A DNA stretch of 33,873 bases from Dactylosporangium sucinum (GCF_014647515.1 NZ_BMPI01000094.1:4636-38508), one strand, 5' to 3'. Positions 15,776-22,922 are shown, numbered from the stretch's first letter. Notes: a model not told the origin generated them from the sequence alone. Made by a program: numbers and translations.

Positions 15776-15815
15776 GCCGAACCTCGACGTCCCGTCGGCC
15801 GAACCTCAAAATTCC
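15776..15815 (-). promoter_or_regulatory. Candidate response-regulator site upstream of the lipoprotein
   Basis: GCCGAACCTC occurs on the plus strand at 15776-15785 and again exactly at 15798-15807, 22 nt apart (two helical turns). The distal copy extends into a 21-nt block, 15795-15815, matching 18 of 21 bases of the site at 7781-7801. The block begins 38 nt upstream of the lipoprotein ATG, almost the same spacing as at adaptor 1. The regulator of the 5.9-6.7 kb operon is the likely binder. Confidence 0.55.
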
Positions 15816-15816
15816 G

Positions 15817-16890
15817 TTAGAGGTACATCCCCGTGCGCTCGCCCTCGCCGGTGATCGCCGGCTTGGGCTTGTCGCCCTCGCCGAAGAACCGCTTGCCGCC
15901 GAACTCGCCGTGCAGCCGGTCGTCCAGCTCGTCGGCCAGCCCGGTCATGACCTGGACGGCGAGCATGAGGTGGGTCGGCTGGAAGTCGCGGCCGAACACC
16001 GGGACCGAGGCCCACACGGTGTCGTTCGTGCAATACAGCCGGCCGATCGGCATCCGGTTGGTGAGCTCCGACAGCTTCACGTAGAGCCGCTCGGTGGGCT
16101 CCACCTCGGTGAGGATCGGGGAGAACACGTCGACCAGCGGCGGGTTGTCGCGCACGCGCACGAACACCATCGCCGAGCCCGACCGGATGCCGATGTCCCC
16201 GTCGGGGTCGATCGGCAGCTCCTCGGGCGTGGTCTTCATGAGCCGCGCGACGACCGTGGTCACCTTGTCGGCCAGCGGAAGCCCGTCGATCTCTTCGTGC
16301 TTGGCCGACTGCACGTCCACGACCCCGTCGCCGTCCGCGTCCGCGATCGACGCGAGCGAACGCGCGACCCCGAGCGACGGGATGGGCGCCACCCGCCCGT
16401 TGACGTCGTGCGCGAGATACGTGAGGAAGGCGGGGTGCGGCGTGCCGTAGATGTCCCGCAGGGTGCGCGTCACGAGCCGGCTCAGGTGGGTCGCCTCGCT
16501 CTTGGGCACCCGCAGCCCGAAGGACTCGCCCGACCCGGGCAGCACCCCCGGCGGCGCCCAGCCCAGCGCCACGATCTCGGCGATGACCGTCCGGTCCAGC
16601 CGATACGCCGTCGGCAGGTCGGCGTTGCCGACCGCGGTCGCCGCGAGCATGTCGTCGTCCTCGCCGGTCACCTGCACCGAATAGATGGCGTCGCCGGTCC
16701 CCGACGCGGTCGGGTCGAGGGTGAGGTCGAGCGTGGTGCCGGGCGCGAGGTCGTTGAGCCCGCCGACCAGGTGCCGCGCGAACTCACGCCAGGCCTCGGC
16801 CACCTTCTCCTTGAGGTTGCCGCCGACCGGGTCCTCGTCGTCGAAGAGCGCCGTCTCATACGACCGGACCTCGTCCTGGTCACCCGCCAT
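15817..16890 (-). CDS. TY-Chap/YbjN-like (type III secretion chaperone-like) two-domain protein
   Basis: This 357-residue cytosolic protein starts at ATG 16890 with a good GGAGG site. The N-terminal domain (about 25-160: AWREFARHLVGGLNDLAPGTTLDLTL... VTGEDDDMLAATAVGNADL... IVALGWAPP) and the C-terminal domain (about 235-345: GDIGIRSGSAMVFVRVRDNPPLVDVFSPIL... PTHLMLAVQVMTGLADELDDRLHGEFGG) both resemble the T3SS-chaperone/YbjN-like domains that actinobacteria encode in many copies, often called TY-Chap. Members are thought to bind peptides or proteins, but few are characterised. Residues 184-192 read DADGDGVVD, a DxDxDG calcium-loop-like motif. It forms a likely single-gene unit between the lipoprotein and the mobA pair. 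Confidence 0.7.
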   Translation of the reverse strand: MAGDQDEVRSYETALFDDEDPVGGNLKEKVAEAWREFARHLVGGLNDLAPGTTLDLTLDPTASGTGDAIYSVQVTGEDDDMLAATAVGNADLPTAYRLDRTVIAEIVALGWAPPGVLPGSGESFGLRVPKSEATHLSRLVTRTLRDIYGTPHPAFLTYLAHDVNGRVAPIPSLGVARSLASIADADGDGVVDVQSAKHEEIDGLPLADKVTTVVARLMKTTPEELPIDPDGDIGIRSGSAMVFVRVRDNPPLVDVFSPILTEVEPTERLYVKLSELTNRMPIGRLYCTNDTVWASVPVFGRDFQPTHLMLAVQVMTGLADELDDRLHGEFGGKRFFGEGDKPKPAITGEGERTGMYL

Positions 16891-16916
16891 GATGCCTCCT
16901 ATCCCCCGGCCCCACC

Positions 16917-17171
16917 CTATCCAGACTCGATCGTCCCCTCAGCCCGGGTCGCCAGACGGCCCAGCACCTCCCGCGCACGCTGCAGATCCGCCCCCCGCCC
17001 GACCGCCACCCCGGCCAGGAACGCGGTCAGCGGCGCGGCGGGCCGGGCCACCCCGTGCGCCACGTCCTTCGCGAGATCGAGGATCGCGTCGCGCTCCTCG
17101 ATCGTGAGCGCGTCGACCCCGAGCGCCTCGGCAGCCGTCCGGAGCCAGTCGGCCAGCACGTTCTCACTCAT
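16917..17171 (-). CDS. DUF6457 domain protein, MobA partner
   Basis: This 84-residue helical protein begins at ATG 17171 with GCGGAGG upstream; the longer frame to 17207 is not supported. The sequence WLRTAAEALGVDALTIEERDAILDLAKDVAHGVARPAAPLTAFLAGVAVGRG fits the small DUF6457 family that actinobacteria encode next to, or fused to, molybdenum cofactor guanylyltransferase. The gene overlaps the end of mobA by 8 nt. Its exact role in cofactor synthesis is not known. Confidence 0.8.
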   Translation of the reverse strand: MSENVLADWLRTAAEALGVDALTIEERDAILDLAKDVAHGVARPAAPLTAFLAGVAVGRGADLQRAREVLGRLATRAEGTIESG

Positions 17172-17772
17172 GCACCCTCCGCAGGTCCGCTTCGGTGTCG
17201 CAGTCAAAATACGGCGGAATGCCGCTTTCGTCCCACCCGACCTCGCCGACGTCGAGCCCCTCGATCAGCTGCCGCACGGCGACCCCGGCCGGGTCCCCGA
17301 CCCGGCTCAGCGCCGTGCGCAGCGCCGCGCTCCGGAAGGCCCCGCACAGCACCTGGCGGCGCCCGTCACCGTCGACGAAGACCGCTCCGTCACGCTCGTC
17401 GACGGCGCCGACCAGCCGTCTGACCGCCGGGGCGTCGAGCCGGGGCAGGTCGGCCGCCAGCACCAGGACGACATCGGGCGCCGTGCGCAGCGCCGCCAGG
17501 CCGGCATCAAGACCGGCGACGGGCCCCCCTCCGGGCGGTTGTTCCTGCACCGTCAGGACACCCGGGCCCAGGTCACCGCGGTCCGGGCCCACGACGACGA
17601 CCTCGGTCGCGATTGCGGCGACCGCGGTCAGGACGCGCGCGAGCATCGGGACGCCGTCGACCGGGACCATCGGCTTGTCGCGCCCGCCCATCCGGCGCCC
17701 GGGCCCGCCGGCGAGGACCACCGCGGCCACGGCGGCGGGCGGACGGTTGCGGGGAACACTGGCCGACGACAC
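17164..17772 (-). CDS. mobA: Molybdenum cofactor guanylyltransferase MobA
   Basis: This protein of about 202 residues has the nucleotidyltransferase signature AAVVLAGGPGRRMGGRDKPMVPVDG near the N-terminus, Asp-rich metal-binding segments (VVLVLAADLPRLDAPAV) and a conserved C-terminal PYFDCDTEADLRRVHE. MobA transfers GMP to molybdopterin to form the guanine dinucleotide cofactor used by formate dehydrogenases and nitrate reductases. The GTG at 17772 overlaps its own GGAGG motif, so a GTG a dozen codons further in could be the true start. The divergent fdhD gene fits the same pathway. Confidence 0.9.
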   Translation of the reverse strand: MSSASVPRNRPPAAVAAVVLAGGPGRRMGGRDKPMVPVDGVPMLARVLTAVAAIATEVVVVGPDRGDLGPGVLTVQEQPPGGGPVAGLDAGLAALRTAPDVVLVLAADLPRLDAPAVRRLVGAVDERDGAVFVDGDGRRQVLCGAFRSAALRTALSRVGDPAGVAVRQLIEGLDVGEVGWDESGIPPYFDCDTEADLRRVHE

Positions 17773-17845
17773 CTCCAGAACTTACCGTCTAGCCGGGAGC
17801 CGGAAACCGGACCAGCGGGGCCGGACCAGTGAAGGGAACGAACAC
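17773..17845. promoter_or_regulatory. Divergent intergenic region mobA/fdhD
   Basis: These 73 nt separate the divergent mobA and fdhD starts and should hold both promoters. The fdhD ribosome-binding site GAAGGGA is visible at 17831-17837. I found no clear operator or riboswitch-like structure. Confidence 0.4.
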
Positions 17846-18751
17846 ATGGGCCGCGTCACCCAACGCCGGGGGATCGTCCGGGTCACCGTCGACGGCGCCG
17901 AGGTCAGCGCCGCGCCGGGGCCCGACACGCTGGCCGCCGAGGAGCCGCTGGAGATCCGCGTCGGCCCGGCCGGCGGCGGGCCCCGCCCACCGCTCGCCGT
18001 CACCATGCGCACCCCGGGCGACGACCTCGACCTGGCCATCGGCTTCCTGGTCACCGAGGGGGTCGTCCGCGACGCCGAGGACGTGCGCACGGCCCAGCTG
18101 TGCGCGGGCGACCAGGAGCCGAACACGTACAACGTCGTGGACGTCGCGCTCTCCCCCGGCGTCCCGGCGCCGGTCACCGACCCGAGCCGGAACTTCTACA
18201 CCACCTCCTCCTGCGGGGTCTGCGGCAAGGCGAGCATCGACGCCGTCCGGACCCGGTCGCGGTTCGACGTCGCCGCCGACCCGGTGACCGTCGCGCCGGC
18301 CGTGCTGGCCGCGCTGCCCGACGCGCTGCGGCGGCGGCAGCGGGCGTTCGCCACCACCGGCGGACTGCACGCGGCCGGGCTGTTCACCGCGGCCGGCGAG
18401 CTGGTCTGCCTGCGCGAGGACGTGGGCCGGCACAACGCCGTCGACAAGGTCGTCGGCTGGGCCGCCCGGCAGGGCCGGCTGCCGCTGGCCGGCCACGTGC
18501 TCGTGGTCAGCGGGCGGGCCAGCTTCGAGCTCTGCCAGAAGGCCTGGATGGCCGGCATCCCGGTGCTGGCCGCCGTGTCGGCGCCGAGCACGCTCGCCGT
18601 CGACCTGGCCGAGGAGGCGGGCATGACGCTGGTCGGCTTCCTGCGCGGCCCGACGTTCAACGCATACGCCGGCGCACAGCGCGTCGACGGGGCCGCCCCA
18701 GCGGCGGCAGCGCCGACGGCGGCAGCGCCCGGTCGAGGATCTCGGCCATGA
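17846..18751 (+). CDS. fdhD: Formate dehydrogenase accessory sulfurtransferase FdhD
   Basis: This 301-residue protein has the FdhD signature Cys123-G-V-Cys126-G in FYTTSSCGVCGKASIDAV, plus LREDVGRHNAVDKVVGW and GRASFELCQKAWMAGIPVLAAVSAPS. FdhD moves sulfur from a cysteine desulfurase (IscS-type) to the molybdenum or tungsten cofactor of formate dehydrogenase. The ATG 17846 start follows GAAGGGA. The last 25 or so residues form an Ala/Pro-rich tail not usual in the family and overlap a convergent gene by 95 nt. No formate dehydrogenase structural gene is within the window. Confidence 0.94.
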   Translation: MGRVTQRRGIVRVTVDGAEVSAAPGPDTLAAEEPLEIRVGPAGGGPRPPLAVTMRTPGDDLDLAIGFLVTEGVVRDAEDVRTAQLCAGDQEPNTYNVVDVALSPGVPAPVTDPSRNFYTTSSCGVCGKASIDAVRTRSRFDVAADPVTVAPAVLAALPDALRRRQRAFATTGGLHAAGLFTAAGELVCLREDVGRHNAVDKVVGWAARQGRLPLAGHVLVVSGRASFELCQKAWMAGIPVLAAVSAPSTLAVDLAEEAGMTLVGFLRGPTFNAYAGAQRVDGAAPAAAAPTAAAPGRGSRP

Positions 18752-19763
18752 GCCGCGCCCCGCGATACTGCGGATCCGCCTCCAGCGCCCGATCCACCGC
18801 GATCGCGGCCCGCAGGCCGTCGCCCGACCGCCAGCTCAGGTAGGCCAGCAGCATCGCGGGCGGCGCGACCAGCCCCGGCTCGGCCCGCCGCACCAGGTCG
18901 GTCCACAGCTGCCGGTGCACGGCCCGGCCCGCCGGCCCGTCGCGGTCGATGCACAGCCAGGCCTGGTCGCGGAACGGCAGCACGTGCAGCAGCAGCGTCA
19001 GCCAGGCGACCTCGTCGTCGGTGAGCCGGTCCCCGGCCCGGTAGCGCTTGAGCGCCGCCGCCAACGCGACCGCACCGGCCCGCACGGCAGCCGGCCCGAC
19101 CCCGCCCGTGCCGAGGCCACCCGCGCCGTGGCCGCCCGCGACGGCCCCGGTGGCCCCGGGGGCCTCGGTGGCCCCGGCGGCCTCGGTGGCCAGGCGGACC
19201 AGGCGCAGCCCGGCCCGGTCGGTCGCCTCCTCGATCGCGGCGAGCGCGGCCCCGCTCGGCCCGGCCAGTCCGCGCACCGCGGTATCCCGGTCCGGCAGCG
19301 CCACCATCCCGGCGAGGATGGCCTCCGCGGCGGCCGCCGAGGTGGTGACGTCGAACGGGCGGCCCTCAGCCGGGCAGCAGCCGGGAACGTCGCAGGTATA
19401 CGACCAGAACCGCCCGTCGTGCGCCCGGAGGCACTCGGCCGCGGTGATGCCGTGCCGCCGCATGGCGGCCGCGACGGCGAGCAGGAACGGCTCGGCTCGC
19501 TCGACCGGGCCGTAGGCGACCAGCACCACGCCGTCGACCCCGTGCCGGGCGAACATCACCGCATACTCCTCGGCGAGGACGTCGCCGTCGTCGCGGTCGT
19601 CGGGCAGGTCGCCGCGGACGTGGAAGTGCAGGCCCGGGCCGCGCAGGCCGAGCACCACGAGGCTGTCGGTCGGGTGGAAGCCGAGCAGGTAGGGCGTGGC
19701 GGCGAGGATGTCGGACTGGCTGCGCAGGCGCAGCCGGGGCGATTCGGCGGTGGTCGTCGTCAT
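18657..19763 (-). CDS. DUF4192 domain protein
   Basis: This 368-residue protein starts at ATG 19763 (MTTTTAESPRLRLRSQSDILAATPYLLGFHPTDSLVVLGLRG), the typical opening of the actinobacterial DUF4192 family. It continues with HGVDGVVLVAYGP, GRFWSYTCDVPGCCPAEGRP and a helical C-terminal half including FRDQAWLCIDRDG. An Ala/Gly-rich low-complexity stretch (about residues 185-225) separates the halves. The function of the family is unknown and no membrane segment is visible. The 3' end overlaps fdhD on the opposite strand, and the Arg-rich end RRRAVRRRMR falls in that overlap. The frame is open back to 20285, but only shadow sequence of the neighbour lies there. Confidence 0.85.
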   Translation of the reverse strand: MTTTTAESPRLRLRSQSDILAATPYLLGFHPTDSLVVLGLRGPGLHFHVRGDLPDDRDDGDVLAEEYAVMFARHGVDGVVLVAYGPVERAEPFLLAVAAAMRRHGITAAECLRAHDGRFWSYTCDVPGCCPAEGRPFDVTTSAAAAEAILAGMVALPDRDTAVRGLAGPSGAALAAIEEATDRAGLRLVRLATEAAGATEAPGATGAVAGGHGAGGLGTGGVGPAAVRAGAVALAAALKRYRAGDRLTDDEVAWLTLLLHVLPFRDQAWLCIDRDGPAGRAVHRQLWTDLVRRAEPGLVAPPAMLLAYLSWRSGDGLRAAIAVDRALEADPQYRGARLMAEILDRALPPSALPPLGRPRRRAVRRRMR

Positions 19764-19809
19764 GCAACCAGGCTCGTCGCCGCGCCCCGCCGCCGGAACT
19801 CGCGGTTTT

Positions 19810-19844
19810 CGGCTGTGGACAACGCCCGTTTTTGTCCACAGCCG
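19810..19844. repeat. 13-bp hairpin made of two inverted DnaA-box-like sequences
   Basis: CGGCTGTGGACAA at 19810-19822 is mirrored perfectly by TTGTCCACAGCCG at 19832-19844 around a 9-nt loop. Each arm contains TTGTCCACA or its complement, the consensus DnaA box of high-GC actinobacteria. It lies between the acetyltransferase stop (19850, minus strand) and the DUF4192 start, so it can also act as a terminator of the acetyltransferase transcript. Confidence 0.6.
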
Positions 19845-19849
19845 CGCGG

Positions 19850-20404
19850 TCAGTACTTGAACCGCAGCTCGTGCAGGTCTATGCCGTCCTGCCAGGTGCC
19901 GCCGCGCCCGCGCAGGTCGATGGCGAGCGTGACCCGGGCCAGCGCGTCGTAGCCGGCCGCGTGCAGGCAGCGGATCGCGTCCAGGTTGCGCGCCGCCGGC
20001 GAGATCGTCAGCCGGCCCAGCGCGCGCCGGCGGGCCTGGTCGGCGACGTGTTCGAGCAGCGCGCGGCCGATTCCCTCGCCGCGGCGGGCGGACGACACGA
20101 CCAGCGGCTCGACGGCGCCGCCGCGGCCGTCGAGGAGCAGCCCGACCATGCCGACCACGGTGCCGCCGACGTCGGCGACCCACATGCCGGAAAGGTCGAG
20201 GCGGGTGAGGTACTCCTCGAACAAGGCGCCGGGGTCGGCCGAACCCTCGTGCTCCTCCGTCATCTCGGCCCAGAGCTGCCGGCACTCGCGATGGTCCGTC
20301 GGGCGGTACGCCCGGATCGTCAGGGCCGCGGACCCGGACCTGTGCGCCACGGTTTCCGTCACGATCGCCACCACCTGCGAAGACGACGCTGGGTCATAAC
20401 CCAT
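19850..20404 (-). CDS. GNAT family N-acetyltransferase
   Basis: This 184-residue protein has a single GNAT domain: TIRAYRPTDHRECRQLWAEM at the N-terminus, central strands GMWVADVGGTVVGMVGLLL, then VEPLVVSSARRGEGIGRALLEHV, which contains the acetyl-CoA-binding RxGxGxA pattern (RRGEGIGRAL), and ARNLDAIRCLHAAGYDAL. It should transfer an acetyl group from acetyl-CoA to an amine; the substrate cannot be predicted. ATG 20404 has GGAG about nine bases upstream. An inverted repeat TGCTAC-N14-GTAGCA lies 44-69 nt before the start. The gene is probably monocistronic, ending at the hairpin at 19810-19844. Confidence 0.88.
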   Translation of the reverse strand: MGYDPASSSQVVAIVTETVAHRSGSAALTIRAYRPTDHRECRQLWAEMTEEHEGSADPGALFEEYLTRLDLSGMWVADVGGTVVGMVGLLLDGRGGAVEPLVVSSARRGEGIGRALLEHVADQARRRALGRLTISPAARNLDAIRCLHAAGYDALARVTLAIDLRGRGGTWQDGIDLHELRFKY

Positions 20405-20447
20405 CCTTACTCCGCCGGGGCCGGTGGCGACACCTACATCGCGGTAT

Positions 20448-20473
20448 TGCTACCAACTGCGGCTTTTGTAGCA
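20448..20473. promoter_or_regulatory. Inverted repeat upstream of the acetyltransferase gene
   Basis: TGCTAC at 20448-20453 and GTAGCA at 20468-20473 form a 6-bp inverted repeat with a 14-nt spacer, in a locally A/T-richer patch 44-69 nt upstream of the acetyltransferase start. This is an operator-like layout, but arms this short can arise by chance. Confidence 0.25.
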
Positions 20474-20550
20474 TCACGCGGATAGCGACCGGACAGTTAC
20501 GGAAACGATCGATCGGCGATACGATCGAGGACGGCTCGCAGCTAAAACGA

Positions 20551-20582
20551 CGAAGGGACAGCCGGTCGGGGCTGTCCCTTCG
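20551..20582 (-). terminator. Strong rho-independent terminator of the DUF397/XRE transcript
   Basis: A perfect 13-bp stem (CGAAGGGACAGCC with GGCTGTCCCTTCG) and a 6-nt loop are followed on the minus strand by TCGTTTTAG. It lies 31 nt beyond the DUF397 stop and is one of the clearest terminators in the window. Confidence 0.85.
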
Positions 20583-20613
20583 CCGTTCTCAGATGAGGGC
20601 CGGGGTCACACGG

Positions 20614-20814
20614 CTACGGCAGGCGGAATTCGCCGTCCGTGTCGACCGCCGCGATGAACGTCTCCCATTCCGCGCGGGTGAACCGCACGCTGCCCGCGTC
20701 GGGAGCGTTGGAGTTGCGGACCTCGACGACACCGTCGACGAACCGCGCCTCGACACACTGTCCGTTGTTGCCGCTTCGGGTGGGCTTGTGCCACCGTTCG
20801 TTGAGCGCAGCCAT
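20614..20814 (-). CDS. DUF397 domain protein
   Basis: This 66-residue protein contains the DUF397 pattern: W.KPTRSGNNGQCVEARF, VEVRNSNAPDAGSVRFTRAEWETFIAAV and a terminal GEFRLP. DUF397 proteins are small partners of Scr1/WhiJ-type XRE regulators in actinobacteria and probably bind and modulate them in a toxin-antitoxin-like or developmental switch. The gene starts 17 nt after the stop of the XRE gene and shares its transcript, which ends at the terminator at 20551-20582. Confidence 0.93.
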   Translation of the reverse strand: MAALNERWHKPTRSGNNGQCVEARFVDGVVEVRNSNAPDAGSVRFTRAEWETFIAAVDTDGEFRLP

Positions 20815-20831
20815 CTGCGCACTCCTTCTGG

Positions 20832-21683
20832 TCAGGCCGTCTCAGCGATCGCGAGCTCGATCAACCTGATCGACTCGTAGGGACTGAGCGCGGCGGCTCG
20901 CAGACTCTCGAACACGTCGTGGTACCGCTGGACGTCGCCGGCCTCCTGATAGATGTCACCGGCCATCGCCTCGGCATACACGACGCTTGGTGCACCTTCG
21001 AACTTCAGGATCGCGAACGACCCGGCCATGCCGGCATATGCCCCTCCACTGAAGGGCAGGACCTGGATCGTCACGTTCCTCGCCCGGCCCATGTCGGCCA
21101 GGTGCTTCAGCTGCGACCGCATGATGTCGGGTCCGCCGATGAGGCGGCGGATCACGCTCTCATCGAGGACCGCGATGAACTGCAAGGGATTCTCGGCGCG
21201 GTTGAGCAGGCCCTGCCGCTCGCGCCGGGCCTTGACGTGCGCCTCGACGGCATCCTCGGACTCGCCGGGTGACGCCGCCGCGAGCAGCGCTCGGGTGTAC
21301 TCCTCGGTCTGCAGCATGCCGGGGACCACGAGCGCCTCGTAGTCGCGCATCTCGACCGCGTTGGACTCCAGCCCGATGTAGCGGGAGTAGCTGGCCGGGA
21401 GGTCGCCGTAGCGGGCGAACCAGCCGCGCGTCTTACCCTCCCGCGCGAGGGCGATCAATGTCTCGATGTGCTCTTGATCGTCAACCTCGTAAATCTCGAG
21501 AAGGCGCTCCAGCGTGCTGCGCCGGATCCCGACCTTGCCGCCTTCCATCCGGCTGATCGTGCTCGGCGAGCAGTCCAGCTGCAGGCCGACGTCCTCGGTG
21601 GTGAGCCGCGCCTTCTCGCGCAGCACGCGCAGTTGTTTGCCCAACTGGAAACGCGGGAACGTGGGGCTCTGGGCGCTGGACAC
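20832..21683 (-). CDS. Scr1-family (WhiJ-like) XRE transcriptional regulator
   Basis: This 283-residue regulator has an N-terminal helix-turn-helix (GKQLRVLREKARLTTEDVGLQLDCSPSTISRMEGGKVGIRR, about 15-55) and a C-terminal DUF5753 domain (VVPGMLQTEEYTRALL... VLDESVIRRLIGG... LPFSGGAYAGMAGSFAILKFEG). The GTG start has GGAGGTGAGC directly upstream. Such regulators come in many paralogous pairs with DUF397 proteins, and some control development or antibiotic production. Here two small genes diverge from it and probably share its control region. Confidence 0.95.
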   Translation of the reverse strand: MSSAQSPTFPRFQLGKQLRVLREKARLTTEDVGLQLDCSPSTISRMEGGKVGIRRSTLERLLEIYEVDDQEHIETLIALAREGKTRGWFARYGDLPASYSRYIGLESNAVEMRDYEALVVPGMLQTEEYTRALLAAASPGESEDAVEAHVKARRERQGLLNRAENPLQFIAVLDESVIRRLIGGPDIMRSQLKHLADMGRARNVTIQVLPFSGGAYAGMAGSFAILKFEGAPSVVYAEAMAGDIYQEAGDVQRYHDVFESLRAAALSPYESIRLIELAIAETA

Positions 21684-21859
21684 CGCTCACCTCCATTACT
21701 CAAGACGAGTGTGTCCGTTACCGGGTTGGCGCGCAAGCCGCGCCCCGCATTGAGCGATTGGGTTGCTCTACTCAACTTCGGCACGGCGTATTGCCCGCGG
21801 AAACCTGCACGTGCATTCTGAAGGAGTCAGATCGCACCTCAGCCGGAGGGAGATCAGCG
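21684..21859. promoter_or_regulatory. Divergent control region between the Scr1 regulator and the 85-aa gene
   Basis: This 176-nt region is A/T-richer than its neighbours. It contains ACTCAA-type hexamers near 21708 and 21769 and a TTGAG near 21752, which may be half-sites for the adjacent XRE protein. The ribosome-binding sites of both divergent genes are clear. No convincing promoter boxes were found. Confidence 0.4.
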
Positions 21860-22117
21860 GTGTTCGACGACGACATGCTCCTGCTGGAGGGCGCGCCCCG
21901 GCTGTTCGGCATTGTCGCGGATCCCGAGGACGATGACCACCCCCAAGTGGTCGCCTGGGGTCACGAGCTGCCCGATCTCGCCGTGCTCACCTGGCGGCTC
22001 GGCAACGGCAAGTCTGAGGTCATGACGTTCCGCTCGGCGGAGGCGGCCCTGGCCACGGCCCAGCAGCTCTACAGCGCCCGCCTGCTGTGGACGGCCCCCG
22101 CCGTGCAGGGAGTCTGA
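21860..22117 (+). CDS. Small acidic hypothetical protein divergent from the Scr1 regulator
   Basis: I do not recognise this 85-residue protein. It starts at GTG 21860 with GGAGGGAGA about eight bases upstream; the frame is open back to 21758 without support. The N-terminal half is acidic (FDDDML, DPEDDDHP), and the pattern LAVLTWRLGNGKSEVMTFRSAEAALATAQQLY suggests a small alpha-beta fold. No signal peptide or membrane helix is present. Six nt separate it from the 59-aa gene, so the two form an operon running away from the XRE/DUF397 pair. Confidence 0.65.
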   Translation: MFDDDMLLLEGAPRLFGIVADPEDDDHPQVVAWGHELPDLAVLTWRLGNGKSEVMTFRSAEAALATAQQLYSARLLWTAPAVQGV

Positions 22118-22123
22118 GCGCGG

Positions 22124-22303
22124 ATGGCCGTCATCTACGACCACGCGGTCACCGACGCGCGGCGCCGCGCGGAGCGGCACCAGCCGGCGACCGGCGGACC
22201 CGGGACGGCCTGCACCGCCGGCTGTGCGCAGTGGCCGTGCAAGCCGTTCGTCACCGCCTGGGCCGTTGTCACGCGGAATTCGAACACCCGCGCCGCCCGC
22301 TGA
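22124..22303 (+). CDS. 59-aa Cys-containing small protein
   Basis: The ATG at 22124 opens 59 codons ending in TGA at 22303, with GGGAGTC upstream and a 6-nt gap to the preceding gene. The protein starts MAVIYDHAVTDARRRAERHQ and has Cys at 30, 34 and 39 in CTAGCAQWPC, followed by KPFVTAW. The Cys-x3-Cys-x4-Cys spacing could bind a metal or form a disulfide. I do not recognise the family. The tight coupling to the 85-aa gene supports it being real. Confidence 0.6.
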   Translation: MAVIYDHAVTDARRRAERHQPATGGPGTACTAGCAQWPCKPFVTAWAVVTRNSNTRAAR

Positions 22304-22313
22304 CCCGAGCCGA

Positions 22314-22922
22314 TCAGTACGAGCAGTCCGGAGATCGGCCAGCAGAAACCGCCTGATCGACCGAACCCGATGGGGAGCGCCATTGGCGGCGCCAGGTCAC
22401 GGTCGACTCTTTGCGGCCCCGCAGCGTGGCGTCCCAGCCGGGCCACGCGCGATCCTGGATCGGCACCCCTCCATCGGGCACGCCCGGGGAAGCGGGCGTT
22501 TCCACGGCCGGCGGCTTGACGGGCGCGGGCGGAGACGCCTCGGCGGAGGGCGCCTTCTGGGGCCCTTTTGTGGAGGTACCCACGCCGAAACCGCCGCCGG
22601 ATCCACCGGAGGCGCCGGCCGAGGCCCGCGGGCGACCCGGCGGCTGGGGAGCGGTCGGGACCGCGGCGAGCGACTGCCGGCCCGGTCCACCGGTGGGCGG
22701 GCCGGTCGGCGTGTCGATCACGACCGGGCCGGGACCGGGCTCGGCGACGATCGGCGCCCGCGACGGCGGCGTGCTGTCCAGCGTCGCGCTGCCGGCCACC
22801 ACGACGATCATCGTCGGCACCGAGGTCAGCGCCACGAGCAGCGCCGAGATCAGCAAGGGCCGCCGGTTCGGCGAGAACGTTCGATGCGTGCGGACGTCCG
22901 CACCGTCAGACGGGGAGGACAA
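22314..22922 (-). CDS. Pro/Ala/Gly-rich membrane-anchored or secreted hypothetical protein
   Basis: This protein of about 202 residues has one hydrophobic segment near the N-terminus (LLISALLVALTSVPTMIVVVAG), then a long low-complexity region rich in Pro, Gly, Ala and Ser, and a short C-terminal part with Trp residues (DRAWPGWDATLRGRKESTVTWRRQW). The start is uncertain: TTG 22922 has GGAG six bases upstream, and a TTG at 22934 is also in frame. The gene converges with the 59-aa gene with only 10 nt between stops. The function is unknown. Confidence 0.55.
   Translation of the reverse strand: MSSPSDGADVRTHRTFSPNRRPLLISALLVALTSVPTMIVVVAGSATLDSTPPSRAPIVAEPGPGPVVIDTPTGPPTGGPGRQSLAAVPTAPQPPGRPRASAGASGGSGGGFGVGTSTKGPQKAPSAEASPPAPVKPPAVETPASPGVPDGGVPIQDRAWPGWDATLRGRKESTVTWRRQWRSPSGSVDQAVSAGRSPDCSY

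Noticed and set aside
20505..20529. CGATCGATCG and CGATACGATCG cluster as an operator
   Set aside because: Short CGATCG words are frequent in such genomes, and there is no consistent symmetry or spacing to a start codon.
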